In this document: positions 56,348 through 64,000 of the stretch, piece after piece | Position numbering within the stretch: position 1 is the stretch's first letter | Layout: every line of letters begins with the position of its first letter | Assembly: GCF_003991205.1 (NCBI RefSeq) | Contig: NZ_RXOZ01000037.1 | Coordinates: 113,379 to 177,378 of the forward strand | DNA from: Georgenia sp. SYP-B2076 | Lineage (GTDB): Bacteria; Actinomycetota; Actinomycetes; Actinomycetales; Actinomycetaceae | Direction: 5' to 3' | Length of the DNA: 64,000 bases | Translations under genes and position numbers: made by a program | Notes under the pieces: model-generated | Databases searched by the model: none | Told to the model about the DNA's origin: nothing | Seen by the model: only the letters and a program-made list of their open reading frames with translations

Positions 56348-57637
56348 TTGCTCAGCGCATTCGCCCAGGCGTTCCGCACGCCTGACCTGCGGCGCAAGCT
56401 GCTGTTCACGTTGGGCATCATGGCCCTCTTCCGGCTGGGGACGTTCGTCCCCGCCCCGGGCGTCTCCTACGCCAACGTCCAGCAGTGCCTCGCCTCGGCC
56501 GGCACCGGTGACCTCCTGGGGATGGTTAACCTCTTCAGCGGCGGCGCACTGCTGCAGCTGTCGGTCTTCGCGCTCGGGATCATGCCGTACATCACGGCGA
56601 GCATCATCATCCAGCTGATGCGCGTGGTCATCCCTCGCTTCGAGGACCTCCACAAGGAGGGCCAGGCCGGGCAGTCGAAGCTGACGCAGTACACCCGCTA
56701 CCTGACGATCTTCCTGGCGGTCCTGCAGTCCGCCGTCATCGTCACGGTCGCGAACAACGGGCTCTTCCCGGGCTGCGCCACGCCGCCGATCCCGAACGAC
56801 TCCCCGCTCAGCCTCCTCATCACGATCGTCGCCATGACGGCCGGCACCGGCCTCGTCATGTGGCTCGGCGAGCTCATCACCGAGCGCGGCGTCGGCAACG
56901 GCATGTCGCTGCTGATCTTCACGTCGATCGCGGCGAGCTTCCCGTCGGCCATGTTCTCCATCGCCGGGGGCGCCGGCGGGGTGGCGAAGTTCCTCATCAT
57001 CCTGGGCCTCGTCCTGGTGATCACGCTACTCGTCGTCTTCGTCGAGCAGTCGACGCGGCGCATCCCCGTCCAGTACGCCAAGCGCATGGTCGGGCGCCGG
57101 ATGTACGGCGGGTCCTCCACGTACATCCCGATCAAGATCAACATGGCCGGCGTCATCCCGGTGATCTTCGCGTCCTCGCTGCTCGCGCTGCCCACCCTGG
57201 CGGCCCAGTTCGGCGACCAGTCGGCGAGCTGGGTGCAGTGGATCGTCACGCACGTCGCCAACCCGCAGTCCGCGATCTACATCACGATCTACGCGGTCCT
57301 CATCCTGTTCTTCGCGTACTTCTACACGTCGATCACGTTCGACCCCGACGAGGTCGCGGACAACATGAAGCGGTACGGCGGGTTCATCCCCGGCATCCGA
57401 GCCGGGCGGCCCACCGCCGAGTACCTGCGGTACGTCATCTCCCGGATCACCACCTCCGGCGCCATCTACCTGGCGGTCGTGGCCCTGATCCCCACGATCG
57501 TCTTCGCCCAGATGAACATCACGCAGCTGGCCTTCGGCGGCACCTCGATCCTCATCGTCGTCGGCGTCGGTCTCCAGACCGTCAAGGAGATCGACTCCCA
57601 GCTCCAGCAGCGTCACTACGAAGGGTTCTTGCGATGA
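56348..57637 (+). CDS. secY: Preprotein translocase channel SecY
   Basis: A 429-residue ten-helix channel of the Sec translocon. [22 protein letters not shown] starts helix 1, the plug/helix 2 region is [26 protein letters not shown], and the C-terminus has [24 protein letters not shown] take the TTG at 56348 after CCAGGAGGACCA. The frame is open upstream but contains no sensible start. Leads secY-adk-map. Confidence 0.96.
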   Translation: MLSAFAQAFRTPDLRRKLLFTLGIMALFRLGTFVPAPGVSYANVQQCLASAGTGDLLGMVNLFSGGALLQLSVFALGIMPYITASIIIQLMRVVIPRFEDLHKEGQAGQSKLTQYTRYLTIFLAVLQSAVIVTVANNGLFPGCATPPIPNDSPLSLLITIVAMTAGTGLVMWLGELITERGVGNGMSLLIFTSIAASFPSAMFSIAGGAGGVAKFLIILGLVLVITLLVVFVEQSTRRIPVQYAKRMVGRRMYGGSSTYIPIKINMAGVIPVIFASSLLALPTLAAQFGDQSASWVQWIVTHVANPQSAIYITIYAVLILFFAYFYTSITFDPDEVADNMKRYGGFIPGIRAGRPTAEYLRYVISRITTSGAIYLAVVALIPTIVFAQMNITQLAFGGTSILIVVGVGLQTVKEIDSQLQQRHYEGFLR

Positions 57638-58212
57638 GCGCACGACTCGTCCTCCTCGGTCCGCCCGGGGCCGGCAAGGGCACCCAGGCCGCCCGGCTCT
57701 CGGACCGCCTCGGCATCCCCGCGATCTCCACGGGCGACATCTTCCGCGCCAACGTGGCCGAGCAGACCGAGCTGGGCAAGCGCGCGCAGCGCTACATGGA
57801 CGCGGGGGAGTACGTCCCCGACGAGGTCACCAACGCCATGGTCCGCGACCGCCTCGCGCAGCCGGACGCCGCCGACGGCTTCCTGCTCGACGGCTACCCC
57901 CGCACGGCGGACCAGGTCGACGAGCTCGAGGGCATGCTGAGCGCCGACGGCCAGCGCCTCCACGCCGTCGTCGAGCTCACGGCCGACACCGACGAGGTCG
58001 TCACCCGTCTCCTCAAGCGGGCCGAGGAGCAGGGGCGCCCCGACGACACCGAGGTGGTCATCCGCCGTCGCCTCGAGGTCTACGCCGAGCAGACCGCGCC
58101 GCTCGCGGCCACCTACGCCGCCCGCGGGCTGCTCGTGCAGGTCGACGGGATCGGCGGCCTCGACGAGGTCACCGAGCGCATCATGACCGCGCTCGCCCCC
58201 CACCTGAACTGA
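57634..58212 (+). CDS. adk: Adenylate kinase
   Basis: The predicted 192-residue enzyme interconverts AMP, ADP and ATP. P-loop GPPGAGKGT is at the N-terminus, AMP site [10 protein letters not shown], and FLLDGYPRT the central motif. The LID is the short form without zinc cysteines, common in actinobacteria. The ATG overlaps the secY stop. Confidence 0.97.
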   Translation: MSARLVLLGPPGAGKGTQAARLSDRLGIPAISTGDIFRANVAEQTELGKRAQRYMDAGEYVPDEVTNAMVRDRLAQPDAADGFLLDGYPRTADQVDELEGMLSADGQRLHAVVELTADTDEVVTRLLKRAEEQGRPDDTEVVIRRRLEVYAEQTAPLAATYAARGLLVQVDGIGGLDEVTERIMTALAPHLN

Positions 58213-58228
58213 GAACCACAGCCCCCGC

Positions 58229-58258
58229 CGGCGCAGCCCGAGGTCTCGGGCTGCGCCG
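58229..58258 (+). terminator. Hairpin between adk and map
   Basis: Fourteen-base arms (58229-58242, 58245-58258) with a two-base centre. It may attenuate transcription into map. Confidence 0.6.
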
Positions 58259-58310
58259 TCGTCGTCGGCCCACCCGCGCGGGCCGGGCGCACATCACCTC
58301 GAGGAGAGCC

Positions 58311-59141
58311 ATGTTCGGCCGCGAGAAGATCGAGTACAAGACGCCGGAGCAGGTCCGGGCGATGCGCCGGGCCGGCCTCGTCGTCGCCGACATCCACGCG
58401 GCGCTGCGCGAGGCCGTCGCGCCGGGCATGACGACGGCGGACCTCGACGCCGTCTCCGCCGGCGTCATCGAGCGGGCGGGGGCGACCTCCAACTTCCTGG
58501 GCTACAACGGCTTCCCCGCCACGGCCTGCATCTCCGTCAACGAGGTCATCGTCCACGGCATCCCCGGGGACAGGGTGATCCGAGAGGGTGACGTCGTCTC
58601 CTTCGACTGCGGGGCCGTCGTCGCGGGCTGGCACGGCGACGCCGCGTTCTCGCTCGTGGTGGGGCAGGGCACCGAGGCGGACCAGGCGCTCGTCGACGTC
58701 ACCGAGCGCGCCATGTGGGCCGGCATCGCCGCGCTCGCCACGGGCACCCACGTGGGCGCGGTCGGCCACGCCGTCGAGGACGTGGTCGAGGACGCCGCCA
58801 CGGCGGGCGTGCGGCTCGGCATCGTCGAGGAGTACGTCGGCCACGGCATCGGCACCGCCATGCACCAGCCGCCCGAGGTGCTCAACTACCGGGCGCGGGA
58901 CAAGGGACCGCGGCTCCGGCCGGGCATGTGCCTGTGCGTCGAGCCCATGCTCACCGCCGGCAGCCCGGACAACGTGGTCCTCGAGGACGACTGGACCGTC
59001 ATCACCCTGGACGGCTCCCGCGCGGCGCACTTCGAGCACACCGTCGCGCTGGGGGAGGGCGGGATCTGGGTCCTCACGGCGCCCGACGGCGGAGCCGAGA
59101 GGCTCGCGGAGCTCGGCGTCCGGGTGAGCCCGCTCGACTGA
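58311..59141 (+). CDS. map: Methionine aminopeptidase, type I
   Basis: The predicted 276-residue dimetal enzyme removes initiator Met. Metal ligands lie in VSFDCGAVVAGWHGDAA (two Asp), VGHGIGTAMHQPPEV (His), LCVEPMLT (Glu) and the C-terminal FEHTV (Glu). ATG after GAGGAGAGCC. Confidence 0.96.
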   Translation: MFGREKIEYKTPEQVRAMRRAGLVVADIHAALREAVAPGMTTADLDAVSAGVIERAGATSNFLGYNGFPATACISVNEVIVHGIPGDRVIREGDVVSFDCGAVVAGWHGDAAFSLVVGQGTEADQALVDVTERAMWAGIAALATGTHVGAVGHAVEDVVEDAATAGVRLGIVEEYVGHGIGTAMHQPPEVLNYRARDKGPRLRPGMCLCVEPMLTAGSPDNVVLEDDWTVITLDGSRAAHFEHTVALGEGGIWVLTAPDGGAERLAELGVRVSPLD

Positions 59142-59449
59142 GCGAGGACGGGCGGGCTCACCCTCTCCTGCGGGTGACCGTCTACCTCACCCTGGGCGAG
59201 TCCCCGGAGCGCGCTCTCGCCCCACGTCCCTCACCCGGCTCATCCCGGGGCTTTCAGGCGCTGATCATCCCTGCGGGCCCGCCCGCGAGCGGCATCGCCC
59301 TGGTTGCCTAGAACGACGACCGGAGGAGATGGCGGGCATCGGCGCCCGTGCAGATCCCCGGACCATCGGTCTGGGAGGGAACTCGTGCGCAGCATGTCGA
59401 CAGGTGCCTCAGCACTCGTCGACGCGCGCCGCGCGGCAGGGGCGGCGAC
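59142..59449 (+). other. Intergenic region after map; expected infA absent
   Basis: About 308 bases without a supported gene. No IF-1 or L36 reading is found. Only a weak stem (CACCC/GGGTG) follows map, and GGAGGAGATGG at 59323-59333 resembles a ribosome site for a short out-of-frame ORF. Confidence 0.6.
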
Positions 59450-60931
59450 ATGGCCGTCACGGTAGGGCGCCAGGAGACCCTCAGCCGCGCGCCCGGGGTG
59501 CGGCGGCGGGTGCTGCGCGTCGGCCTCGGCACGCTCGCGGGCCCGGCGGCGCGGGCCGGCCGGCCGTGGCGCTCGGCGGCGCGCGCCTACCAGGTCGCGG
59601 CAGTGGGGCTGGACGCGGTGCTCGCGGTCGTCGCCGTGGCCGTCGTGTGCGCCGGCGTGCTCGAGATGGCGGCGCTGGTTCCCGTGGCCGCGGCGACCGC
59701 CGCCGTCCTCGTCGCCCTCATCGCGTTCCACCGCGGGTATGCGACCGCCGCGGCCGGCTCGGGGCCGGGCGAGCTCGCCGCGATCTTCCGCGCCGGGGTG
59801 ATCCTGGCGGCCCTCGTCCTCGCCGTGGCCTACCTCACGGAGGCCGCGCTGCCCCGGCCGCTGCTCCTGGGCGCCCTGCCCGTCACCCTCGGGGCCATCG
59901 CCGCGGGCCGGCTCGCGCAGCGCGCCGCGCTGCGGAGGGCGCGGCGCCGCGGGCGCCTGCTCCGGCCCACGATCGTGGTGGGGGACGGCGAGCGCCTCGG
60001 GCCGTTGCTGGCGGAGCTGCGTGAGAGCGCCCAGCACGGCTACGCGCCGATCGGCGTCTGCTCCCCGGCGCCCGCGGAGGGCCTCGGCGTCCCGCTCCTG
60101 GGCACCGTCGCCGACGTGCCCCGGATCGTGCGGGAGACGGGCGCGGAGGCGGTCGTCGTGTCCGCGGCGTGCCTGGACGCGGCCGCGCTGCGGCAGCTGT
60201 CCTGGGCGCTGGAGGACTGCGACGTGCAGTACCTGGTCGCGCCCAACCTCCTCGACGTGGGGATGTCCCGCATCTGCGTGCAGCCCGCCGCCGGCATGCC
60301 TCTGCTCGGCGTCCGGGTCGGGGCGCCGCGGCGGCGGCTGCTGGCCAAGGCGGTCATCGACCGGCTCGCCGGCGCGCTCCTCCTGCTGTGCGCCGGTGTG
60401 GTGCTCGTCCCGGCCGCCCTCGCGGTGCGGCTGACGTCGCCCGGGCCGGCGTTCTACCGCCAGACCCGGGTGGGGGCGCACGGGCGCCGGTTCACCATGT
60501 ACAAGCTGCGCAGCATGACGACGGATGCGGACCGGCGCCTGGCCGACCTCGCCCAGCACAGCGACGGGAACGGCACCCTGTTCAAGATGCGCCAGGACCC
60601 CAGGGTCACGCCGCTGGGCCGGGTCCTGCGCCGGTACTCCATCGACGAGCTGCCCCAGCTGTGGAACGTGGTGCGCGGAGACATGTCGCTCGTGGGCCCG
60701 CGGCCCCCGCTCCCGGAGGAGACCGCGACCTACGACGGCACCGCCCTCCGGCGTCTGCGGGTCAGGCCCGGGCTGACCGGGCTGTGGCAGGTCAGCGGTC
60801 GCTCCGACCTGAGCTGGGAGCAGTCTGTCCGCCTCGACCTGCGCTACGTGGACAACTGGACCGTGCCGATGGACGTGTCCATCCTCGGCCGCACCGTCGG
60901 CGCCGTCTTCGGCGGCCGCGGTGCCTACTGA
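59450..60931 (+). CDS. Polyprenyl-phosphate sugar-1-phosphate transferase (WbaP/CpsE-like)
   Basis: A 493-residue membrane enzyme that starts repeat-unit assembly of exopolysaccharide or wall glycan on the lipid carrier. The N-half has about four membrane segments and a CoA-binding-like domain (LLRPTIVVGDGERLGPLLAEL). The C-half is the catalytic domain: a re-entrant helix after AKAVIDRLAGALLLL, SPGPAFYRQTRVG, FTMYKLRSM, RRYSIDELPQLWNVVRGDMSLVGPRPPLP and RPGLTGLWQVSGRSDLSWEQ. ATG at 59450 preferred. A GTG at 59348 would add 34 residues of no family character. Confidence 0.9.
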   Translation: MAVTVGRQETLSRAPGVRRRVLRVGLGTLAGPAARAGRPWRSAARAYQVAAVGLDAVLAVVAVAVVCAGVLEMAALVPVAAATAAVLVALIAFHRGYATAAAGSGPGELAAIFRAGVILAALVLAVAYLTEAALPRPLLLGALPVTLGAIAAGRLAQRAALRRARRRGRLLRPTIVVGDGERLGPLLAELRESAQHGYAPIGVCSPAPAEGLGVPLLGTVADVPRIVRETGAEAVVVSAACLDAAALRQLSWALEDCDVQYLVAPNLLDVGMSRICVQPAAGMPLLGVRVGAPRRRLLAKAVIDRLAGALLLLCAGVVLVPAALAVRLTSPGPAFYRQTRVGAHGRRFTMYKLRSMTTDADRRLADLAQHSDGNGTLFKMRQDPRVTPLGRVLRRYSIDELPQLWNVVRGDMSLVGPRPPLPEETATYDGTALRRLRVRPGLTGLWQVSGRSDLSWEQSVRLDLRYVDNWTVPMDVSILGRTVGAVFGGRGAY

Positions 60932-61195
60932 CCCCGCTTCGGCGAGCGCCTGCACGGGCCCCGGCCCCCGCAGAGAAGGAGAGGCCCCCTGACAGCATCC
61001 GGCCCGAGCACCGTCTCCCCCGACCGACGTCGGTGACACCCCGCACCATGCCCCCTCACCCCACAACATTGGGGCATCGTTCCGCCCGGACAGGTGACGA
61101 CCATCACCTAGTGTGGGCTCCCTGGAGCGGAGTCCTTGGTCGAGCTGACCTGGGCCCGGGCGGACGGCGGGCTCTCATCGGGTCGGAAGTGAGGG
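60932..61195 (+). other. Intergenic region before the LuxR-type regulator
   Basis: 264 bases with no supported ORF. TAGTGTGGGCTCC near 61109 could contain a -10 box. No clear terminator or operator palindrome is seen. Confidence 0.4.
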
Positions 61196-63679
61196 ATGAT
61201 GGGCGAGGCAGCACCGTCGGTCGTTCTCGGGCGTCCCCGCGCACCGCGGGGCGTCGTCGTGGAGCAGGAGCTCGTCGACCTCCTCGCCATCCGGTCGCCG
61301 CTGACGGTGGTTCGCGGACCCCGCGGCTACGGCAAGACCACCCTCGTGGACGCGTGGCTCTCCCGGCTCGCAGGCGACCGGGACCAGGAGGTCGTGTACC
61401 TGCGGCTGACGCAGGCGTGCAACGACGGCCCCACCTTCTGGGACGGGCTGGCCCGGGCGCTGTCTGCGGCGGGCGTGATCGAGCTGCCGGACGGGGCCGA
61501 CCCCCATCACGAGGCGGTGCGTCAGCTCGCCGCCCGGACCGAGCCGCTCACCCTGGTGATCGACGACTACCACCACGCCGGGCGCCGCGATGTCGCGGCC
61601 GACATCGACGACGAGCTCGTCGAGCTGGTGCGGCAGAACGACCAGCTCTACCTCGTGGTCGCGACCCGGGCGATCCGGGTGCTGGAGACCACGGGCTCGC
61701 TCTCGATCGACGTCACCATCATCTCCCCCCAGGAGCTGCGGCTGAGCCCCGGCGGGGTCGCCGCGCTCGCCGCGCGCACCGGCGTCCCGATCGGGGACGC
61801 CCAGGCCGCGCGGCTGTCCGTGGGCTTCGGGGGCTGGCCCGCCGCGATCCGCGACGTCCTGGTGCGCTCGCGCCGGGACGGCGGGCACATCAACCTGGCG
61901 CTCGCCGACCAGTACATCGCCAGCATGGTCCGCGACCTGCGCCACGAGGCGGTGCGGACCTTCATGCTGCGCACCGCGGTGCCCGAGGAGTTCGACGCGG
62001 AGCTCGCCCAGCTGGTCGCGCCGAGCGAGAAGGTGCTCGCCATCCTGCGCAACGTCCGCTCCCAGGGCCTGCTCCACGAGGAGATCCGGGACGAGCGGCG
62101 GGTCTACTCCTACGCCCCTCTCGTGCGCCAGGCCCTGGTCCGCGTGCTGACCGAGAGCCGGCCGCAGCAGCTGCGCGAGGTCCACAGCACGCTGATGGAC
62201 TGGCACGTGAAGACCGGCGACCACGTGCGCGCCATCGTCCACGCCATCCACGCGGGCGACTGGGCCACCGTCGAGCTGCTCATGGAGCAGCACTGGCCGC
62301 ACCTGATCACCCAGGAGCCGTGGGCGCTGGTCGCGGCGGCCCAGCTCATCCCGCCGGAGATCGCCGCGGCGCACCCGCGCCTGCGGGTCGCCCGCGACGA
62401 GCTCGCCCAGGCGCTGCCGCCCGGCACGGCGGGGCCCGGCGTGCCGCCGTGGCCGACGGGCGACCTGCGCGGCATCACCGCCGAGCTCCAGCTCCAGCGC
62501 CGGGGCGCCACGCCCGGGGGGACGACGCTCGCCCTGCTGCAGTGGGGCGTGGCCGCAGTGCTGGCCGGTGACCTGGCGACAGCCCTGTACGCCTTCGGCC
62601 GCACCCGCGACCACGGCCAGGCCGCCGGGGACGACGCGGCGCTCGTCCCGGCCACCGCCGGCCTGGCCCTGACCCACGCGCTGCTCGGCGACGTCGAGAT
62701 CGCCCGGGGCTGGCTCGCCGACGCCGCCGTCGCCGACGTGGACGCGGCGCCGGAGGGCCAGGACCTGGCCGGCGTCGGTGTCCGGATCGCCCGCGCCCTC
62801 GTCGCGCTCGACGGGCTCGACGAGGATGTCGACGACGCGGTCCTGGCGATGGGGGAGCGCCACCGCCGGGACGAGATCTGGGCGCTGACCGTCTACATCC
62901 GCGCCCTGCACGCCGGGATGTCCCGCGAGCCCGGGGAGGTGGCGCGCTGGGCGGCCAACCTGCGGGCGGCGCGCCACTACCTGCCCCGGGGCGGCCTCGC
63001 CGAGATGCTTGTGCGCTCCGGCCTCGTCGAGACGCTGACCGTGGGCGGGATGCTGGTGGCCGCCCGGCAGGCCGCCGAGGACATGCAGCCCTCGGTCGTG
63101 AGCTTCGCGACCCTGGCCCGCCTCAGCCTGGCCGACGGCGACCCCGCGCGGGCCGTCGCGCACGCCCGCACGGGGCTGGCGCACCCCCGCCTGACGCAGC
63201 GCTCGGCCATGGAGTGCCACCTGGTGCTCGCGGGGGCGCACCACGCGCTGGGGGAGCGCGTCGCCGCCCGGCGCGCGTTCGACCAGGCCATCGAGTCCGC
63301 CTACGGCTCCGGCCAGCGCCGGCCGCTGCTGGCGATGCGGCACTCCACCTTCCTGCAGCTCGCGGCCGGTGACCGCGGCGTCCTCGACCTGTGGCCCGCC
63401 CGGCTGACCCCGTCCACCGAGGAGGGCCCCGCCGTCGCCGCCGCACGCCCCGCCGAGCCGCTGAGCAGGCGCGAGCGGCAGGTCCTCGACTCCCTGGCGC
63501 GCAACGCCGGCGCGGTGGGCATCGCGCGGGAGCTGGGGCTGTCGGTGAACACCGTCAAGACCCACCTGCGCGCGGTCTACCGCAAGCTCGGCGTGGGCAG
63601 CCGTGACGAGGCGCTGGTCGCGGCCTCCACGCCCCGCAGCGCCGCCCTGCCCGGGATCGTCACCTGGGCGCAGGGCTGA
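61196..63679 (+). CDS. LuxR-family STAND ATPase regulator (MalT-like)
   Basis: The predicted 827-residue protein is a large signal-integrating activator. The NTPase domain has Walker A GPRGYGKTT (41-49) and Walker B LTLVIDDYHHAG. A winged-helix and a long alpha-helical repeat region (TPR-like) follow. The C-terminal LuxR HTH is PLSRRERQVLDSLARNAGAVGIARELGLSVNTVKTHLRAVYRKLGV. Effector and targets are unknown. The adjacent sugar transferase is an obvious candidate. Two tandem ATGs (61196, 61199) follow GTGAGGG. Confidence 0.88.
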   Translation: MMGEAAPSVVLGRPRAPRGVVVEQELVDLLAIRSPLTVVRGPRGYGKTTLVDAWLSRLAGDRDQEVVYLRLTQACNDGPTFWDGLARALSAAGVIELPDGADPHHEAVRQLAARTEPLTLVIDDYHHAGRRDVAADIDDELVELVRQNDQLYLVVATRAIRVLETTGSLSIDVTIISPQELRLSPGGVAALAARTGVPIGDAQAARLSVGFGGWPAAIRDVLVRSRRDGGHINLALADQYIASMVRDLRHEAVRTFMLRTAVPEEFDAELAQLVAPSEKVLAILRNVRSQGLLHEEIRDERRVYSYAPLVRQALVRVLTESRPQQLREVHSTLMDWHVKTGDHVRAIVHAIHAGDWATVELLMEQHWPHLITQEPWALVAAAQLIPPEIAAAHPRLRVARDELAQALPPGTAGPGVPPWPTGDLRGITAELQLQRRGATPGGTTLALLQWGVAAVLAGDLATALYAFGRTRDHGQAAGDDAALVPATAGLALTHALLGDVEIARGWLADAAVADVDAAPEGQDLAGVGVRIARALVALDGLDEDVDDAVLAMGERHRRDEIWALTVYIRALHAGMSREPGEVARWAANLRAARHYLPRGGLAEMLVRSGLVETLTVGGMLVAARQAAEDMQPSVVSFATLARLSLADGDPARAVAHARTGLAHPRLTQRSAMECHLVLAGAHHALGERVAARRAFDQAIESAYGSGQRRPLLAMRHSTFLQLAAGDRGVLDLWPARLTPSTEEGPAVAAARPAEPLSRRERQVLDSLARNAGAVGIARELGLSVNTVKTHLRAVYRKLGVGSRDEALVAASTPRSAALPGIVTWAQG

Positions 63680-63684
63680 GGTGG

Positions 63685-64000
63685 ATGCCTGTGCCCAGCG
63701 CCGCGCACGCCTCCCTCGCCGGTGACGGCGCCGGCCTGCCCCGGGTGCCCGCAGCCTTCACGCCCACCCCGCGGGTGCAGGAGCTGCTCGGCGGGCTCCC
63801 GAGCGTGGTCGTGCTGCGCGCGCCGCGCGGCTTCGGCAAGTCCAGCACCGTGGCGCACTGGCTGCGGCGCACCGATCTGCCGGACCACGACGTCGTCTGG
63901 GTGACCGTGCCGCCGCGGCCGATCTCACGGGCCGAGCTCTGGGCCGCGGTCCACCTCGCGATGGTCCGGGCGGGGTTCGACGATCCCGGCGCCGAGGGCT
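63685..64000 (+). CDS. Second LuxR/STAND-type regulator, 3' end beyond the window
   Basis: Starts six bases after the preceding regulator and stays open to the window end (105 codons). VVLRAPRGFGKSSTVAHWL is a Walker A closely like that of its neighbour, in the same position. This suggests a tandem paralogue with, presumably, the same architecture. A GTG at 63691, six bases after GAGGTGG, may be the real start. Confidence 0.75.
   Translation, partial: MPVPSAAHASLAGDGAGLPRVPAAFTPTPRVQELLGGLPSVVVLRAPRGFGKSSTVAHWLRRTDLPDHDVVWVTVPPRPISRAELWAAVHLAMVRAGFDDPGAEG

Noticed and set aside
59142..59449. Possible infA or rpmJ after map
   Set aside because: No frame shows the IF-1 start or the L36 cysteine pattern.

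Overview
The window is a high-GC actinobacterial chromosome segment. Codon use is strongly GC-biased, GTG and TTG starts are common, and tRNA genes flank the 50S/secE operons in the usual actinobacterial order. S14 is of the short zinc-binding type and NusG carries a long acidic N-terminus. A member of the Micrococcales (Cellulomonas/Georgenia-like) is my best guess. That is an inference, because no rRNA is present.

Layout. 1-16.8 kb: housekeeping genes (FprA-type ferredoxin reductase, HtpX protease, YajQ), then tRNA-Tyr, tRNA-Thr and tRNA-Met with rpmG. A HadA/HadB-like dehydratase pair, an MFS transporter, murB, an adenosine deaminase, an APH-like kinase, a ketopantoate-reductase-like gene and an aspartate-type aminotransferase follow. 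The stretch ends with tRNA-Trp-secE-nusG-rplK-rplA and a strong terminator.

16.8-31.2 kb: an accessory block that separates rplKA from rplJL. It begins with a divergent DUF192 gene. The rest is a Tad/Flp (type IVb) pilus locus: an unknown zinc-ribbon protein, CpaB, a CpaE ATPase fused to a TadE-like pseudopilin, TadE, the CpaF ATPase, TadB, TadC, a histidine kinase, a response regulator and the Flp pilin. After these come an OmpA-domain lipoprotein, a TadG-like protein with an Ala/Glu helix, a 478-residue secreted protein with a class IVb prepilin N-terminus, a lipoprotein and a membrane protein. No prepilin peptidase is in the window. This is the least explained and most interesting part.

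31.2-59.1 kb: the transcription/translation core: an rplJ leader with an attenuator-like terminator, rplJL, rpoBC, rpsLG-fusA-tuf, an unusual 1.36 kb non-coding gap, then S10-spc genes from rpsJ to rplO and secY-adk-map. The gap holds two diverged repeat units, each ending in a near-identical palindrome, plus a tandem 21-mer and a minisatellite.

59.1-64 kb: synteny breaks after map. Instead of infA-rpmJ-rpsM-rpsK-rpoA there is an undecaprenyl-phosphate-type sugar transferase and two adjacent LuxR-type STAND ATPase regulators, the second cut by the window end. This looks like the edge of an exopolysaccharide locus.
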